From Arthrobacter gandavensis (GTDB lineage: Bacteria; Actinomycetota; Actinomycetes; Actinomycetales; Micrococcaceae), in NCBI RefSeq assembly GCF_015355785.1, contig NZ_JADKYW010000002.1, positions 1-64,000 of the forward strand: a DNA stretch of 64,000 nt, given 5' to 3'. This document shows, in pieces, positions 29,054 to 37,499 of the stretch; positions within the stretch are counted from its first letter, which is position 1, and every line of letters starts with the position of its first letter. The notes under the pieces are model-generated. The model did not search any database. It saw nothing but the letters and a program-made list of their open reading frames with translations, and was not told the DNA's origin. The translations under genes and the position numbers were made by a program.

Positions 29054-29299
29054 CTATTCCGCGTCGGGCCGGCGCAAACCAAGCAGGTTCTTGATCCGCT
29101 CTTCATCTTCGGGGCCCGCAGCAGCAGCGGCTACGTTTGCTTCCTCGACAGCGCGGACAACTTCGTTGCGCTGGATCTTCACGCCGCGGGGGGCATCAAT
29201 GCCAATTCGGACGCCGTCGCCCCGCGAATCGAGCACGGTAATGACAATGTCATCACCTATCAGGATCTGCTCTCCCGATTTCCGCGTTAGCACGAGCAT
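29054..29299 (-). CDS. csrA: Carbon storage regulator CsrA (translational repressor)
   Basis: CsrA is a small dimeric RNA-binding protein that blocks translation by binding ANGGA motifs in hairpin loops and at ribosome sites. The 81-residue product opens MLVLTRKSGEQILIG and contains the VRIGIDAP and RNEV (R/E) elements of the RNA-binding surface. A 20-residue C-terminal extension beyond the E. coli length resembles that of Gram-positive CsrA. It is last in the large flagellar operon, while its antagonist fliW ends the divergent flgN-flgK-flgL operon. Candidate targets are the fliC and flgB leaders in this window. Confidence 0.95.
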   Translation of the reverse strand: MLVLTRKSGEQILIGDDIVITVLDSRGDGVRIGIDAPRGVKIQRNEVVRAVEEANVAAAAAGPEDEERIKNLLGLRRPDAE

Positions 29300-29363
29300 T
29301 TATTCACTCTATCGCAAGCACACCCGGCCCTATTGTTTCGGCGTAGGGCCGGAGGATGAAACG

Positions 29364-30317
29364 TCATAGGACCGCAGAACCGGACGCGGCGCCGTCGAGC
29401 CAGCCAACCGGGAGTCCGAGGGTGTTGACGGTCTGCGGCGTGGCCGTTCCTTCCAGGCCTTCGACAGCCACCGCGTCAACGACTGACGCTGCGCGGATCT
29501 CTCCGACCCAGGCCGCGGTGTCCTCGGCCTTCCGCCCGGCATCAACGGCAACCCACAGCTGGTCCGGGGCGAGGGCAGCAATCAGGGTGGTGTGCCTGCC
29601 GATTTCGCTGACGCCCCGGCCAATCCCGTACGCGAGAAAGATGGGGTGTCCGGCCAGCACCCCGGCTGCCCGTGCGGTCGCGACGGCGCGGCGGTCCCCC
29701 GCGCGCCCCACGCCCGACCCGTCAACCGCTCCGGCTGCGCGCAGGGTCTGGGCACTGAATCCGGCGGCCGCGGCCATTGACTCGCAGACCAGCAGCGGGT
29801 CTTGTCCCAGCCCCACGACAATCACCAGGTCCCCGGCGCCGGCGAGCGGAACCGGGACTTCCTGGCGCGGCGCGGGGAAACCGGCACCGGCCCCGGGTGG
29901 GAGCTGCGGGAAGGACGCCGGAACGGGTGCCGGTGCGCTTGCCGGAGCACGTGCAGGGGCGCCGGTGTTCTGGGACAGATCGGCCATCAGCTCGGCAAAC
30001 GCGTTCGTGCCGGTGGAGACGTCCGGAAGGGCCGGTTCGGCCGGGCGGTACCCGCCCTCGGCTTCCTCCGCCAGGGCCAGCAGTGCACCGATTCCGGCGC
30101 GGCTGGGCAGGTCCGCATCCACCGGAGCTGCCCGGCGTCCGCGCGGCGGGAGCTCCACCGTCACCTCGTAGTGGTGGCGGGCGAGGAACCCGCCGATGCC
30201 GCCTACGGTAACCTTTTCGGCAGCGATGATCCGGGCCCGCGGTCCGTGCTCGGCAAGGACCTGCGCTTTCAGCGCATCAAGGGACGGGCCCTCAAGCTGA
30301 AATCGTCTCGGTTCCAC
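29364..30317 (-). CDS. FlhF-like protein with degenerate GTPase site
   Basis: The 317-residue protein occupies the flhF position after flhA. Its start MEPRRFQLEGPSLDALKAQV...GGFLARHHYEVTVE matches the FlhF N-terminal domain, and its end (DAVAVEGLEGTATPQTVNTLGLPVGWLDG, given here in parts) parallels the FlhF TKLDE to polar-localisation end region. The P-loop is lost: VVGLGQDPLLV replaces GPTGVGKTTT, with no Lys or Ser/Thr for phosphate and Mg binding. A Pro/Ala-rich linker (about 115-160) separates the halves. GTG 30317 lies inside flhA (26-nt overlap). It is probably a structural or regulatory pseudo-GTPase; no flhG is seen. Confidence 0.75.
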   Translation of the reverse strand: MEPRRFQLEGPSLDALKAQVLAEHGPRARIIAAEKVTVGGIGGFLARHHYEVTVELPPRGRRAAPVDADLPSRAGIGALLALAEEAEGGYRPAEPALPDVSTGTNAFAELMADLSQNTGAPARAPASAPAPVPASFPQLPPGAGAGFPAPRQEVPVPLAGAGDLVIVVGLGQDPLLVCESMAAAAGFSAQTLRAAGAVDGSGVGRAGDRRAVATARAAGVLAGHPIFLAYGIGRGVSEIGRHTTLIAALAPDQLWVAVDAGRKAEDTAAWVGEIRAASVVDAVAVEGLEGTATPQTVNTLGLPVGWLDGAASGSAVL

Positions 30318-32343
30318 GGAGCACTCCTACTGTTTCAATGTTCACGTTCGCGGCGGTTGCCTCCTGGTAGGAGAGCACCGGAAGTCCGTTGGCCTGCGCC
30401 GAAACGAGCCGGCGGATGGCCGGCCGCAGGGCTGGCGCGCACACCAGGACCGCGCTGTGGCCGGCGTTTTCCACTGTGGCCACAGTGGACTTAAGTGATC
30501 CTATGATGCTTTCGATTCGTGCGGGGTCCAGGAGGATCTGCGTGCCCTGGTCCGAGGGGCGCAGGCTCTCCAGCATGGCCTGTTCCAGGGACGGGTCGAT
30601 CATGATCACCCTCAGGACACCTGACTCCACGTACTGGGCTGCCAGGGCCGGGCCAAGGGCCTGCCGGGCCGCCTCGATGAGGCCTTCGGGATCCGGAGAC
30701 GTCTTGGCCTTCAGCAGCAGCGATTCATAGATACGCGGCAGGTCATTAATGGGAATCTGCTCCGCGAGCAGGCCCTGCAGCACGCGCTGCACCTCGGCCA
30801 GCGAGAGCACGTTTGGAACCAGTTCATCCACGGCGGAGGGGCTGACCTGCTTGACCCCTTCGGTGAGCACCCGCACGTCTTCACGGGTGAGCAGCCGGGC
30901 GGCATTGGCTGTGATGATCGCGGAGAGGTGGGTGACCAGGACGGATACCCGGTCAATGACGGTGGCACCGGCCATTTCCGCGGCATGGCGCATTTCGGCG
31001 GGAACCCATTTTCCGGAGAGTCCGAACACAGGTTCAACGGTGGCGGTGCCGGGGAGCCCGTCCAGGAAGTCGCCCAGCGCCAGCACCTTGCCCGCCGGCG
31101 CCTCGCCGCGTCCCGCTTCGACGCCGGCAATCCGGATCACGTAGGTGGATGCGGGCAGGTCTACGCTGTCCCGGGTCCGGACCGGCGGAACCACAATGCC
31201 GAGCTCCAGGGCGATTTTGCGGCGCAGGGCCCGGACGCGGGCCAGGAGGTCATCCGAGCCGCCGGTGACGATGTCCACCAGGTCCGGGGAGAGCATCACT
31301 TCGAGGGCGTGGACCCGCATCTGTTCGATCAGGTCCTCGGTGGTGTCCGAGGCCGGTGCCGCGGTCAGCTGCGCCACCGGATCTGCAGCGGCCGCTTCTT
31401 CCGCGGCCTGGCGGGCCTTGACCCGCTGGCTGGCGAAGATCAGCAGTGCGCCAATAACAATGAACGGAATCTTCGGCATGCCCGGAATCAGCGCCATCAC
31501 GATCGCGGCGGCACCTGCGATCATCAGCGCGTTCCGTGACTGGCTGAGCTCGGCAGACGCCGTCGAGGCCATATCCGATTCGGCGTTGGACCGGGTGACG
31601 ATCATGCCGGTGGAAACGGCCATGAGCAGGGCCGGGATCTGGGTGACCAGGCCGTCGCCGATGGTCAGCAGCGTGTAGGTGTCGATGGCTTCACCGGCGG
31701 ACATGCCGCGCTGCAGCATACCGATCGCGATGCCGCCCACAACGTTGATGATGATGATGATCAGGCCGGCGATGGCATCGCCCTTCACGAACTTGGACGC
31801 ACCGTCCATGGCGCCATAGAAGTCGGCCTCCGCGGAGACCTCGGCACGGCGTTCCCGTGCCTGGATGTCCGTGATGAGCCCCGCGTTCAGATCTGCGTCG
31901 ATCGCCATCTGCTTGCCCGGCATGGCATCCAGGGTGAAGCGCGCACCGACTTCGGCCACACGCTCGGCGCCCTTGGTGACCACCACGAACTGGATCACCA
32001 CCAGAATCAGGAAGATCACCGCGCCGATGATCAGGGAGCCGCCCACGGCCACGTGCCCAAACGCCTCGATCACCTGGCCGGCGTAGCCGTCGCCGAGCAC
32101 AAGCCGGGTCGAGGCAACGTTCAGGCCAAGCCGGAACAGGGTGGCGACCAGCAGCATTGAAGGGAACACGGAGAAGTCCAGCGGCTTCTTCACGAACATG
32201 GTGGTCAGCAGGATCACCAGTGCCAGCAGGATGTTGATGATGATCAGGAAGTCCAGCAGCCCGGCGGGCACGGGGACCACCAGCAGCAGGATAATTCCGA
32301 TCACGCCCACGGGGATTGTGAGCTTCAGGAGGTTGCGGTTCAC
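30292..32343 (-). CDS. flhA: Flagellar type III export gate protein FlhA
   Basis: FlhA forms the nonameric ring of the flagellar export gate. The 683-residue protein has about eight N-terminal membrane helices (to about 320), the FHIPEP-family signature region around RLGLNVASTRLVL, the cytoplasmic LDAMPGKQMAIDADLNAG segment, and a four-subdomain cytoplasmic tail that docks chaperone-substrate complexes. It overlaps flhB by ATGA and the FlhF-like gene by 26 nt. Confidence 0.97.
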   Translation of the reverse strand: MNRNLLKLTIPVGVIGIILLLVVPVPAGLLDFLIIINILLALVILLTTMFVKKPLDFSVFPSMLLVATLFRLGLNVASTRLVLGDGYAGQVIEAFGHVAVGGSLIIGAVIFLILVVIQFVVVTKGAERVAEVGARFTLDAMPGKQMAIDADLNAGLITDIQARERRAEVSAEADFYGAMDGASKFVKGDAIAGLIIIIINVVGGIAIGMLQRGMSAGEAIDTYTLLTIGDGLVTQIPALLMAVSTGMIVTRSNAESDMASTASAELSQSRNALMIAGAAAIVMALIPGMPKIPFIVIGALLIFASQRVKARQAAEEAAAADPVAQLTAAPASDTTEDLIEQMRVHALEVMLSPDLVDIVTGGSDDLLARVRALRRKIALELGIVVPPVRTRDSVDLPASTYVIRIAGVEAGRGEAPAGKVLALGDFLDGLPGTATVEPVFGLSGKWVPAEMRHAAEMAGATVIDRVSVLVTHLSAIITANAARLLTREDVRVLTEGVKQVSPSAVDELVPNVLSLAEVQRVLQGLLAEQIPINDLPRIYESLLLKAKTSPDPEGLIEAARQALGPALAAQYVESGVLRVIMIDPSLEQAMLESLRPSDQGTQILLDPARIESIIGSLKSTVATVENAGHSAVLVCAPALRPAIRRLVSAQANGLPVLSYQEATAANVNIETVGVLRGTETISA

Positions 32344-33473
32344 GGCGCTGCCTTACGGTGTTGTGGGGCGGAAGCGGGGACGGTAGCTGAGGGGTCGGGG
32401 GCCATGGTGTGCACCCCCGCGGCGGCGCCGCGGTTTTTCAGGGCCATGACAAAGGCCAGGACCCGGGCCACGGCGCTGTAGAGCTCCACCGGGATTTCCT
32501 GGCCCAGTTCACAGGCCGAGTGGAGGGCGCGGGCCAGCGGAACGTCTCGCACCATCGGCACGCCCTTGGCTTCGGCTTCCTCGCGGATTCGGGCGGCAAT
32601 GGTTCCGGAACCCTTGGCCACCACACGCGGCGCGGACTTGCCCGGCTCATATTTCAGGGCGACGGCCACGTGTGTGGGGTTCAGGAGCACGACGTCGGAG
32701 TCCCCCACCGCGGCCATCATGCGGTTCCGGCTCATGGCCAATTGACGGGAACGCCGCTGCGATTTGATCAGCGGATCGCCGTCGGTGTTCTTGTTCTCGT
32801 CCTTGACCTCTTTCTTGGTCATGCGGGTCCGCTTGCGGTTGCGGCGCATCACCATCATGATGTCCGCAGCCGCGAGGGCCAGGCCCGCCGCCACGGCGAA
32901 CTGCAGCAGGGTGGCAACTCCCCCGCCGGCCTCAGCGACCAGGGCCGTGATGGACATGCCGCCGGCGGTCATCAGGGCAGGCATCAGGTTCTGGACAACG
33001 GCGTAGAGCACCAGTCCTACGACGGCGGTCTTCAGCAGCGCCTTCACGCCGTTCCAGATGGCCTGGCCGCCGAAAACCCGCTTGGTGCCCTTGACCAGGT
33101 CAAACTGCTCGTACTTGCCCTTGAACTTCTTGAAGTGGATTCCACCCTGCAGGGCAGCGGTGGCGAGCACGGCAACCACCACCACCGCTAGCATCGGCCC
33201 CATGATGTAAACCAGCCCGCCAACCCCCTGCTCGAACATCCGCAGCGCTGCCTCCGGACTGGGATTCGACGCCAGCGAGTCAACGCGCATGAGGCTTTCA
33301 GCGCCTTTGTCCGAGCCTCGGCTGATGGTCGCCGGCATCATGGCCGCGGCGGCACCAACGCCCACCCAGGCGGTGAGGTCGTCAGACCGGGAAAGCTGGC
33401 CTTTTTCCCGGACTTCCTTCATCCGTTTCGGGGTGGCGGCTTCTGACCGCTCTCCTGAGTCCTGCTCCGGCAT
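32340..33473 (-). CDS. flhB: Flagellar export switch protein FlhB
   Basis: FlhB switches export from hook/rod to filament substrates after self-cleavage. The 377-residue protein has four membrane helices (about 33-50, 88-108, 143-165 and 180-208), a basic linker and the autocleavage motif NPTH at 265-268. The N-terminus EATPKRMKEVREKGQ is typical. The C-terminus carries an extra Pro/Ala tail of about 20 residues. It is directly adjacent to fliR upstream and overlaps flhA downstream. Confidence 0.97.
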   Translation of the reverse strand: MPEQDSGERSEAATPKRMKEVREKGQLSRSDDLTAWVGVGAAAAMMPATISRGSDKGAESLMRVDSLASNPSPEAALRMFEQGVGGLVYIMGPMLAVVVVAVLATAALQGGIHFKKFKGKYEQFDLVKGTKRVFGGQAIWNGVKALLKTAVVGLVLYAVVQNLMPALMTAGGMSITALVAEAGGGVATLLQFAVAAGLALAAADIMMVMRRNRKRTRMTKKEVKDENKNTDGDPLIKSQRRSRQLAMSRNRMMAAVGDSDVVLLNPTHVAVALKYEPGKSAPRVVAKGSGTIAARIREEAEAKGVPMVRDVPLARALHSACELGQEIPVELYSAVARVLAFVMALKNRGAAAGVHTMAPDPSATVPASAPQHRKAAP

Positions 33474-34232
33474 CTATCCCACCCCCGCCAGCGTGCGCAC
33501 TATCAGGTCCACCAGGACCGACACCACGCGGGGCAGCGCCACGAACACCACGGACACGAGCGTCAGGGTCAGCAGGATCTTCAGCGGGAAACCCAGTGCG
33601 AAGGCGTTCAGTGCCGGGGCCACCCGGGTCAGCAGGCCCAGTCCGGCATCGGCGAGGAACAGCACCACCAGCAGCGGGCCGGCAATCTGCACCGCCGCGA
33701 TGAACATCTGCGTCACGCCCGCAATGATGGCCTGGACCGGTTCGGCCAGGTCGATTCCGCCGGCCAGCGGCAGCGCGGTGAAACTGCGGGCAAGCCCGGA
33801 GATGATCATCTGGTAACCGTCCGAGGCGAAGAGCAGCGCCAGTGCGGTGATCTGGAACAGCCGGGTGAACTGGGCACCGTTGACCATGGACTGCGGATCG
33901 AAGCCCTGGGCCAGGGAGAAACCACCGAACAGGTCGATCAGCTGGCCTGCCGACTGCACGGCGGAGAACACCAGCAGCACCAGGAAGCCCAGCACCGCGC
34001 CCACCACGAATTCAAGCACCAGGCCGGTGATGAACGCCGCTGTTCCCAGGCTGGTGTAACCCTCGGAGACCTGCGGAGCCACGGCCAGGGCCAGTCCGAT
34101 GGCAAGCATGGCCTTTACCCGGCCGGGAAACGCGTTGTAGGAGAACGGCGGGGCGATGACCAGGAACGCCACCATCCGCACGCCGGCCAGCATCACCGCT
34201 TCCAGCCAGGCCTGGTCCAGGGTGATGGACAT
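33474..34232 (-). CDS. fliR: Flagellar export gate protein FliR
   Basis: FliR is part of the FliPQR export channel. The 252-residue protein is almost entirely hydrophobic with about six membrane helices and the family segment GGFSLAQGFDPQSM followed by a conserved helix pair. ATG 34232 lies 1 nt from the fliQ stop, and flhB follows without a gap, consistent with the fliPQR-flhBA order. Confidence 0.96.
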   Translation of the reverse strand: MSITLDQAWLEAVMLAGVRMVAFLVIAPPFSYNAFPGRVKAMLAIGLALAVAPQVSEGYTSLGTAAFITGLVLEFVVGAVLGFLVLLVFSAVQSAGQLIDLFGGFSLAQGFDPQSMVNGAQFTRLFQITALALLFASDGYQMIISGLARSFTALPLAGGIDLAEPVQAIIAGVTQMFIAAVQIAGPLLVVLFLADAGLGLLTRVAPALNAFALGFPLKILLTLTLVSVVFVALPRVVSVLVDLIVRTLAGVG

Positions 34233-34233
34233 G

Positions 34234-34509
34234 TCATCCCCCGCCGAGCAGGGACGGTATTTTCTCGAACAGCTGCTGGGTGAAGGTGATCATTTCGGTG
34301 ATCATCCAGTGCCCACAGACCAGCAGCGCGATGCACACAGCGATTGCCTTCGGTACGAAGGAGAGCGTGATTTCCTGAATCTGGGTAATTGACTGCAGCA
34401 GGGAGATGGCGAAACCTACGGTCAGGGCGGTCAGCAGCACCGGGGCAGCGAGTTTCGCCGCGACCCAGAGTCCCTGGAGGCCGATGTCCAGGACAGCGCT
34501 TGTATCCAT
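34234..34509 (-). CDS. fliQ: Flagellar export gate protein FliQ
   Basis: FliQ packs four copies around the FliP5-FliR1 channel. This 91-residue protein has two membrane helices (about 17-40 and 53-77) and the conserved SITQIQEITLSFVPK loop. Its ATG overlaps the fliP stop by one base. Confidence 0.96.
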   Translation of the reverse strand: MDTSAVLDIGLQGLWVAAKLAAPVLLTALTVGFAISLLQSITQIQEITLSFVPKAIAVCIALLVCGHWMITEMITFTQQLFEKIPSLLGGG

Positions 34510-35399
34510 CAGCCACCGCCCTGGTAGCTGTTCACCAGCGAGGTGATGATCAGCCCCCAGCCGTCCACCAGCACAAACAGCAGGATCTTGAACGGCAGGG
34601 AAATCATGACCGGCGGAAGCATCATCATGCCCATGGACATCAGGGCGGCGGACACCACCAGGTCGATGACCAGGAACGGAATGAAGATCACGAACCCGAT
34701 GATGAACGCTGCGCGCAGCTCCGAGATCATGAACGCCGGGATCAGAGTCAGCAGCGGCACCGCTTCCGGGCTCTCCGGGTTCGGCTGGCCCGCGGCACGG
34801 GTCATCAGGGCTATGTCCTCTTCACGGGTGTGCGCGAGCATGAACTGCTGCAGCGGGCCGGCTCCGGTGTTGAGCGCTTCGGTGAAGGTGAACTCACCTT
34901 CCAGATAGGGCTGCACGGCAAGGTTGTTAATCTCGGTCAGCACCGGCGCCATGATGAACAGTGAAAGGAAGAGGGCCAGGCCTGCCAGCACCTGGTTGGG
35001 CGGGATGGACGGAAGCGACAGGGCGTTCCGGGTCATGGCCAGCACCACGAAGATCTTGGTGAAGGACGTCATCATCAGCAGCAGAGCCGGTGCCACGGAC
35101 AGCAGGGTGATGCCGATCAGGGTGACGACGGCGGTGGAGGGGGTTCCGTCCACGCCGTTAATGTCAACGGAGAACCCGCCGGTTTCCTCGGGGCTCCCCG
35201 GCTGGGTGGGCGCCGCCGGATCGGCCGGCGCCACCGGATCAAAGGTGGTGGCGTGGCCGGCAGCGGTGCCTGCCAGCATCAGGGCCAGGGTGGCGGCGAG
35301 GACCAGCAATGCGCCAAGCAGGAACCTGCGGAGTCCGGGCCGGGCAAGTATGCCGGAGGAAAGGCGTGCCGGCGTAACCGGAGAGAGGATGACAGCCAT
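34509..35399 (-). CDS. fliP: Flagellar export gate protein FliP
   Basis: FliP forms the core of the export channel. The 296-residue protein begins with a cleavable-type hydrophobic segment (about 24-46), then has the family signatures MMTSFTKIFVVLAMTRNAL, PPNQVLAGLALFLS and the C-terminal FKILLFVLVDGW. Length and order (fliO-fliP-fliQ-fliR) are standard. Confidence 0.97.
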   Translation of the reverse strand: MAVILSPVTPARLSSGILARPGLRRFLLGALLVLAATLALMLAGTAAGHATTFDPVAPADPAAPTQPGSPEETGGFSVDINGVDGTPSTAVVTLIGITLLSVAPALLLMMTSFTKIFVVLAMTRNALSLPSIPPNQVLAGLALFLSLFIMAPVLTEINNLAVQPYLEGEFTFTEALNTGAGPLQQFMLAHTREEDIALMTRAAGQPNPESPEAVPLLTLIPAFMISELRAAFIIGFVIFIPFLVIDLVVSAALMSMGMMMLPPVMISLPFKILLFVLVDGWGLIITSLVNSYQGGG

Positions 35400-35863
35400 C
35401 AGTCCGGCCGTCCGCGGCGGATGAACGCGGCACTCTGCCGCCAGGTGTCCGGGGACAGGATGGAGCCGTTGAGCACGGAGGTTCCACTGCCCGGCGCAGC
35501 GCGGCGGGTATCACGGCGGCGCGGCAGGCCGCCGTCGTCCGTTCCCGCCTGGCTGCCGGCAGTTGTGGCAGCGTCCTGGAGGGAAGCGGCGAAGCCGGCG
35601 TCCGGGGCGGGTTCCGCCTCTGAGGTGTGGAGCACGTTGACGTTCGCTTCGGTGACGCCCAGCAGGAAGCGCTGGCCTCCGGTTTCCAGGACGACGACGG
35701 AGGCCTTGGGGCTGATCGCCTGCCGGCTGATGACCCTGATGGGTGCTTCGGCGCCGGCGGAAACGCGTCCCCGGATCAGGCGGCGCTGGAGCCACCACAG
35801 GAGCCCCAGGACCACACCGAGCGATACCAGGACCCGCAGCGCCATGACTGCGGAATCGTCCAT
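35399..35863 (-). CDS. fliO: Flagellar export assembly protein FliO
   Basis: FliO helps assemble FliP into the export gate. The 154-residue protein has one N-terminal membrane helix (about 7-24), the RRLIRG basic turn, and a small beta domain with ISPKASVVVLETGGQRFLLGVTE, followed by a low-complexity tail. Weak conservation is normal for FliO; position between fliN and fliP supports the call. Confidence 0.88.
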   Translation of the reverse strand: MDDSAVMALRVLVSLGVVLGLLWWLQRRLIRGRVSAGAEAPIRVISRQAISPKASVVVLETGGQRFLLGVTEANVNVLHTSEAEPAPDAGFAASLQDAATTAGSQAGTDDGGLPRRRDTRRAAPGSGTSVLNGSILSPDTWRQSAAFIRRGRPD

Positions 35864-36559
35864 TTAGCCCAGGCCCTCGGCTACGTCCAGGATCTTGGTG
35901 ATGCGGACTGCGTAGTCCTGGTCCACGACGACGATCTCACCGTGGGCGATCATCCGCCCGTTGAGCAGTATGTCAGCGGGCGCGCCGGCGGAACGGTCCA
36001 GCTCCACGACGCGGCCCGGTTCCAGGTTCAGCACGTCACGCACGGCCATGCGGGTCCGTCCGATCTCCACGGTCAGCGCCATCTCAACGTTGTTGATGCG
36101 GCCCAGCTTGCCCACGACGGACTGGGCGGCGGTGCTGCCCTGGCCGCCGGAACGCATGCGGACGGCGAACCAGCCCGCGGTGCCCTCGGGGCCGCGCAGT
36201 TCGAAGACGGAGGTTTCCATGTGCCCGAAGAGCGCGGAGGCGTCTTCGGTGCGTGCATCACCGAGCACTCCGGCGCCGAGGGTGGCACTCGCGGCTTCCA
36301 GGGCCGGGCGGAGGACATCAGCGGTGGAGACAGCGGGCGAATCCGATCCGGCGGCGTCCAAGACGCTGGCGCCGGAGAGCAGGACGACGGCCAGGTCCGC
36401 GGAGACGGACCCTACGAAGGAAGCGGTGACAGCCTGGGACATCTGTTCCAGCGGCAGGCCCAGCTGGGAATGCGGGGCGGGCTGCAGCGGTGCGGGGGTG
36501 GGCAGCAGTCCTACCAGGGCTGCTGCGGCTTCGGCGTGCTGGGCCAGGGTGGTGCTCAT
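35864..36559 (-). CDS. fliN: Flagellar motor switch protein FliN
   Basis: FliN lies at the base of the C-ring, binding FliM and FliH. The C-terminal 75 residues are the SpoA domain (VEMALTVEIGRTRMAVRDVL, LNGRMIAHGEIVVVDQDYAVRIT in parts). The N-terminal 150 residues form a CheC-like region similar in layout to FliY, although I see no clear phosphatase motif. At 231 residues it is longer than proteobacterial FliN. Directly adjacent to fliO and overlapping fliM by one base. Confidence 0.94.
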   Translation of the reverse strand: MSTTLAQHAEAAAALVGLLPTPAPLQPAPHSQLGLPLEQMSQAVTASFVGSVSADLAVVLLSGASVLDAAGSDSPAVSTADVLRPALEAASATLGAGVLGDARTEDASALFGHMETSVFELRGPEGTAGWFAVRMRSGGQGSTAAQSVVGKLGRINNVEMALTVEIGRTRMAVRDVLNLEPGRVVELDRSAGAPADILLNGRMIAHGEIVVVDQDYAVRITKILDVAEGLG

Positions 36560-37464
36560 TAGATGTTCTCCTCGGTGCTTACGATCACTCCGGCCAGACG
36601 GGAGCCGCTGGCCCCCACCGCGGCTTGGGCCAGCGTCTGGCCGTCGACTGTGACATTCAGGGGTCGGTGCTGCGGATGGTCAAGGTTCAGGACGTCTCCC
36701 ACGGCGAGGTCGAGCACCAGGCCGGGCTTCACCCGGATGGGGTTCAGCTGCAGGGACACGTCCACCGGCAGGTTGGCCAGCTGCTCGGTGACCAGTTCGG
36801 CCGGAGTGGCGTCGGATAGATTCGGCCGGACCGGGCCCAGCTGCGGCAGGATCGCTTCGGCGGGAAGGGCCACTGTGGCCGGGGCAGCGGCGTCGCCCAC
36901 CACCATCTCGAAGCGGGCCACGATCATGGGCACCGTGGAGCCGGCGGCCTGCGCGAACTGGGAGTTGTACTGGATGGAAGACGGTGAGAGCGGCGCGGCA
37001 AGCAGGCTTCCCAGCGCGTAGTGCAGGTCTTCGAGGGCCTCGTCCATGATCCGGCTCAGCAGCGCCTGTTCAATATGGGTCAGCTTGCGTTCCGGGGCCG
37101 GCTGGTTGCCCGTTCCGCCGAGCATGTGCCGCACCCAGGACAGCGCGGCCGCCATGGGGAACTGGATGACCGCCTTGGCAGAGATGTTCGGCATGGAGAA
37201 GAGCACCATGCCCGTGTCTTCGGGAAGGGATGCGACGTACTCGTCGTACGTCATGGTCTGGACCTGCTCGGAGGTGACCTGGGAAAGCACGCGGACCTTC
37301 GCCGTCAGCTGGGTACCCCACTGGCGGCCGAAAGTATCGAAGGCCATTTCAAGGACCCGGGCATGCTCGCGGGCAAGGGTGGTAGGGCGCCGAAAATCAT
37401 AGGCTTCAACCTGCCGCAGGGCTTTTGGGGGCATGCCAAGGGATACATCTTGCTGGACCGTCAC
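36559..37464 (-). CDS. fliM: Flagellar motor switch protein FliM
   Basis: FliM is the C-ring protein that receives CheY-P and sets rotation direction. The 301-residue protein has a CheC-like middle domain (about 45-215) and a C-terminal SpoA domain (about 220-300; VSLQLNPIRVKPGLVLDLAVG). The N-terminus lacks the usual LSQxEIDALL CheY-binding peptide; with GTG 37464 it starts VTVQQDVSLGMPPKALR. A sigma-28-type -10 ends 8 nt upstream of this GTG, implying a leaderless message; ATG at codon 11 is an alternative start. Confidence 0.93.
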   Translation of the reverse strand: MTVQQDVSLGMPPKALRQVEAYDFRRPTTLAREHARVLEMAFDTFGRQWGTQLTAKVRVLSQVTSEQVQTMTYDEYVASLPEDTGMVLFSMPNISAKAVIQFPMAAALSWVRHMLGGTGNQPAPERKLTHIEQALLSRIMDEALEDLHYALGSLLAAPLSPSSIQYNSQFAQAAGSTVPMIVARFEMVVGDAAAPATVALPAEAILPQLGPVRPNLSDATPAELVTEQLANLPVDVSLQLNPIRVKPGLVLDLAVGDVLNLDHPQHRPLNVTVDGQTLAQAAVGASGSRLAGVIVSTEENI

Positions 37465-37472
37465 GCAGGGAA

Positions 37473-37499
37473 CTATCGGCGGCGGGAACTGCTTGGTTA
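37473..37499 (-). promoter_or_regulatory. Sigma-28 (FliA/WhiG)-type promoter for fliM operon
   Basis: Reads TAAC (37496-37499), N15, GCCGATAG (37473-37480) on the minus strand. The -35 element includes the motB stop codon. The match to the fliC and flgN sites is exact in both boxes. Confidence 0.75.

Noticed and set aside
29300-29363. Possible sigma-28 box (TGCGATAG or GCCGAAAC) in front of csrA
   Set aside because: The -35 positions read CAAT and TTTC, so too few fixed bases match; csrA is likely expressed with the upstream flagellar genes.
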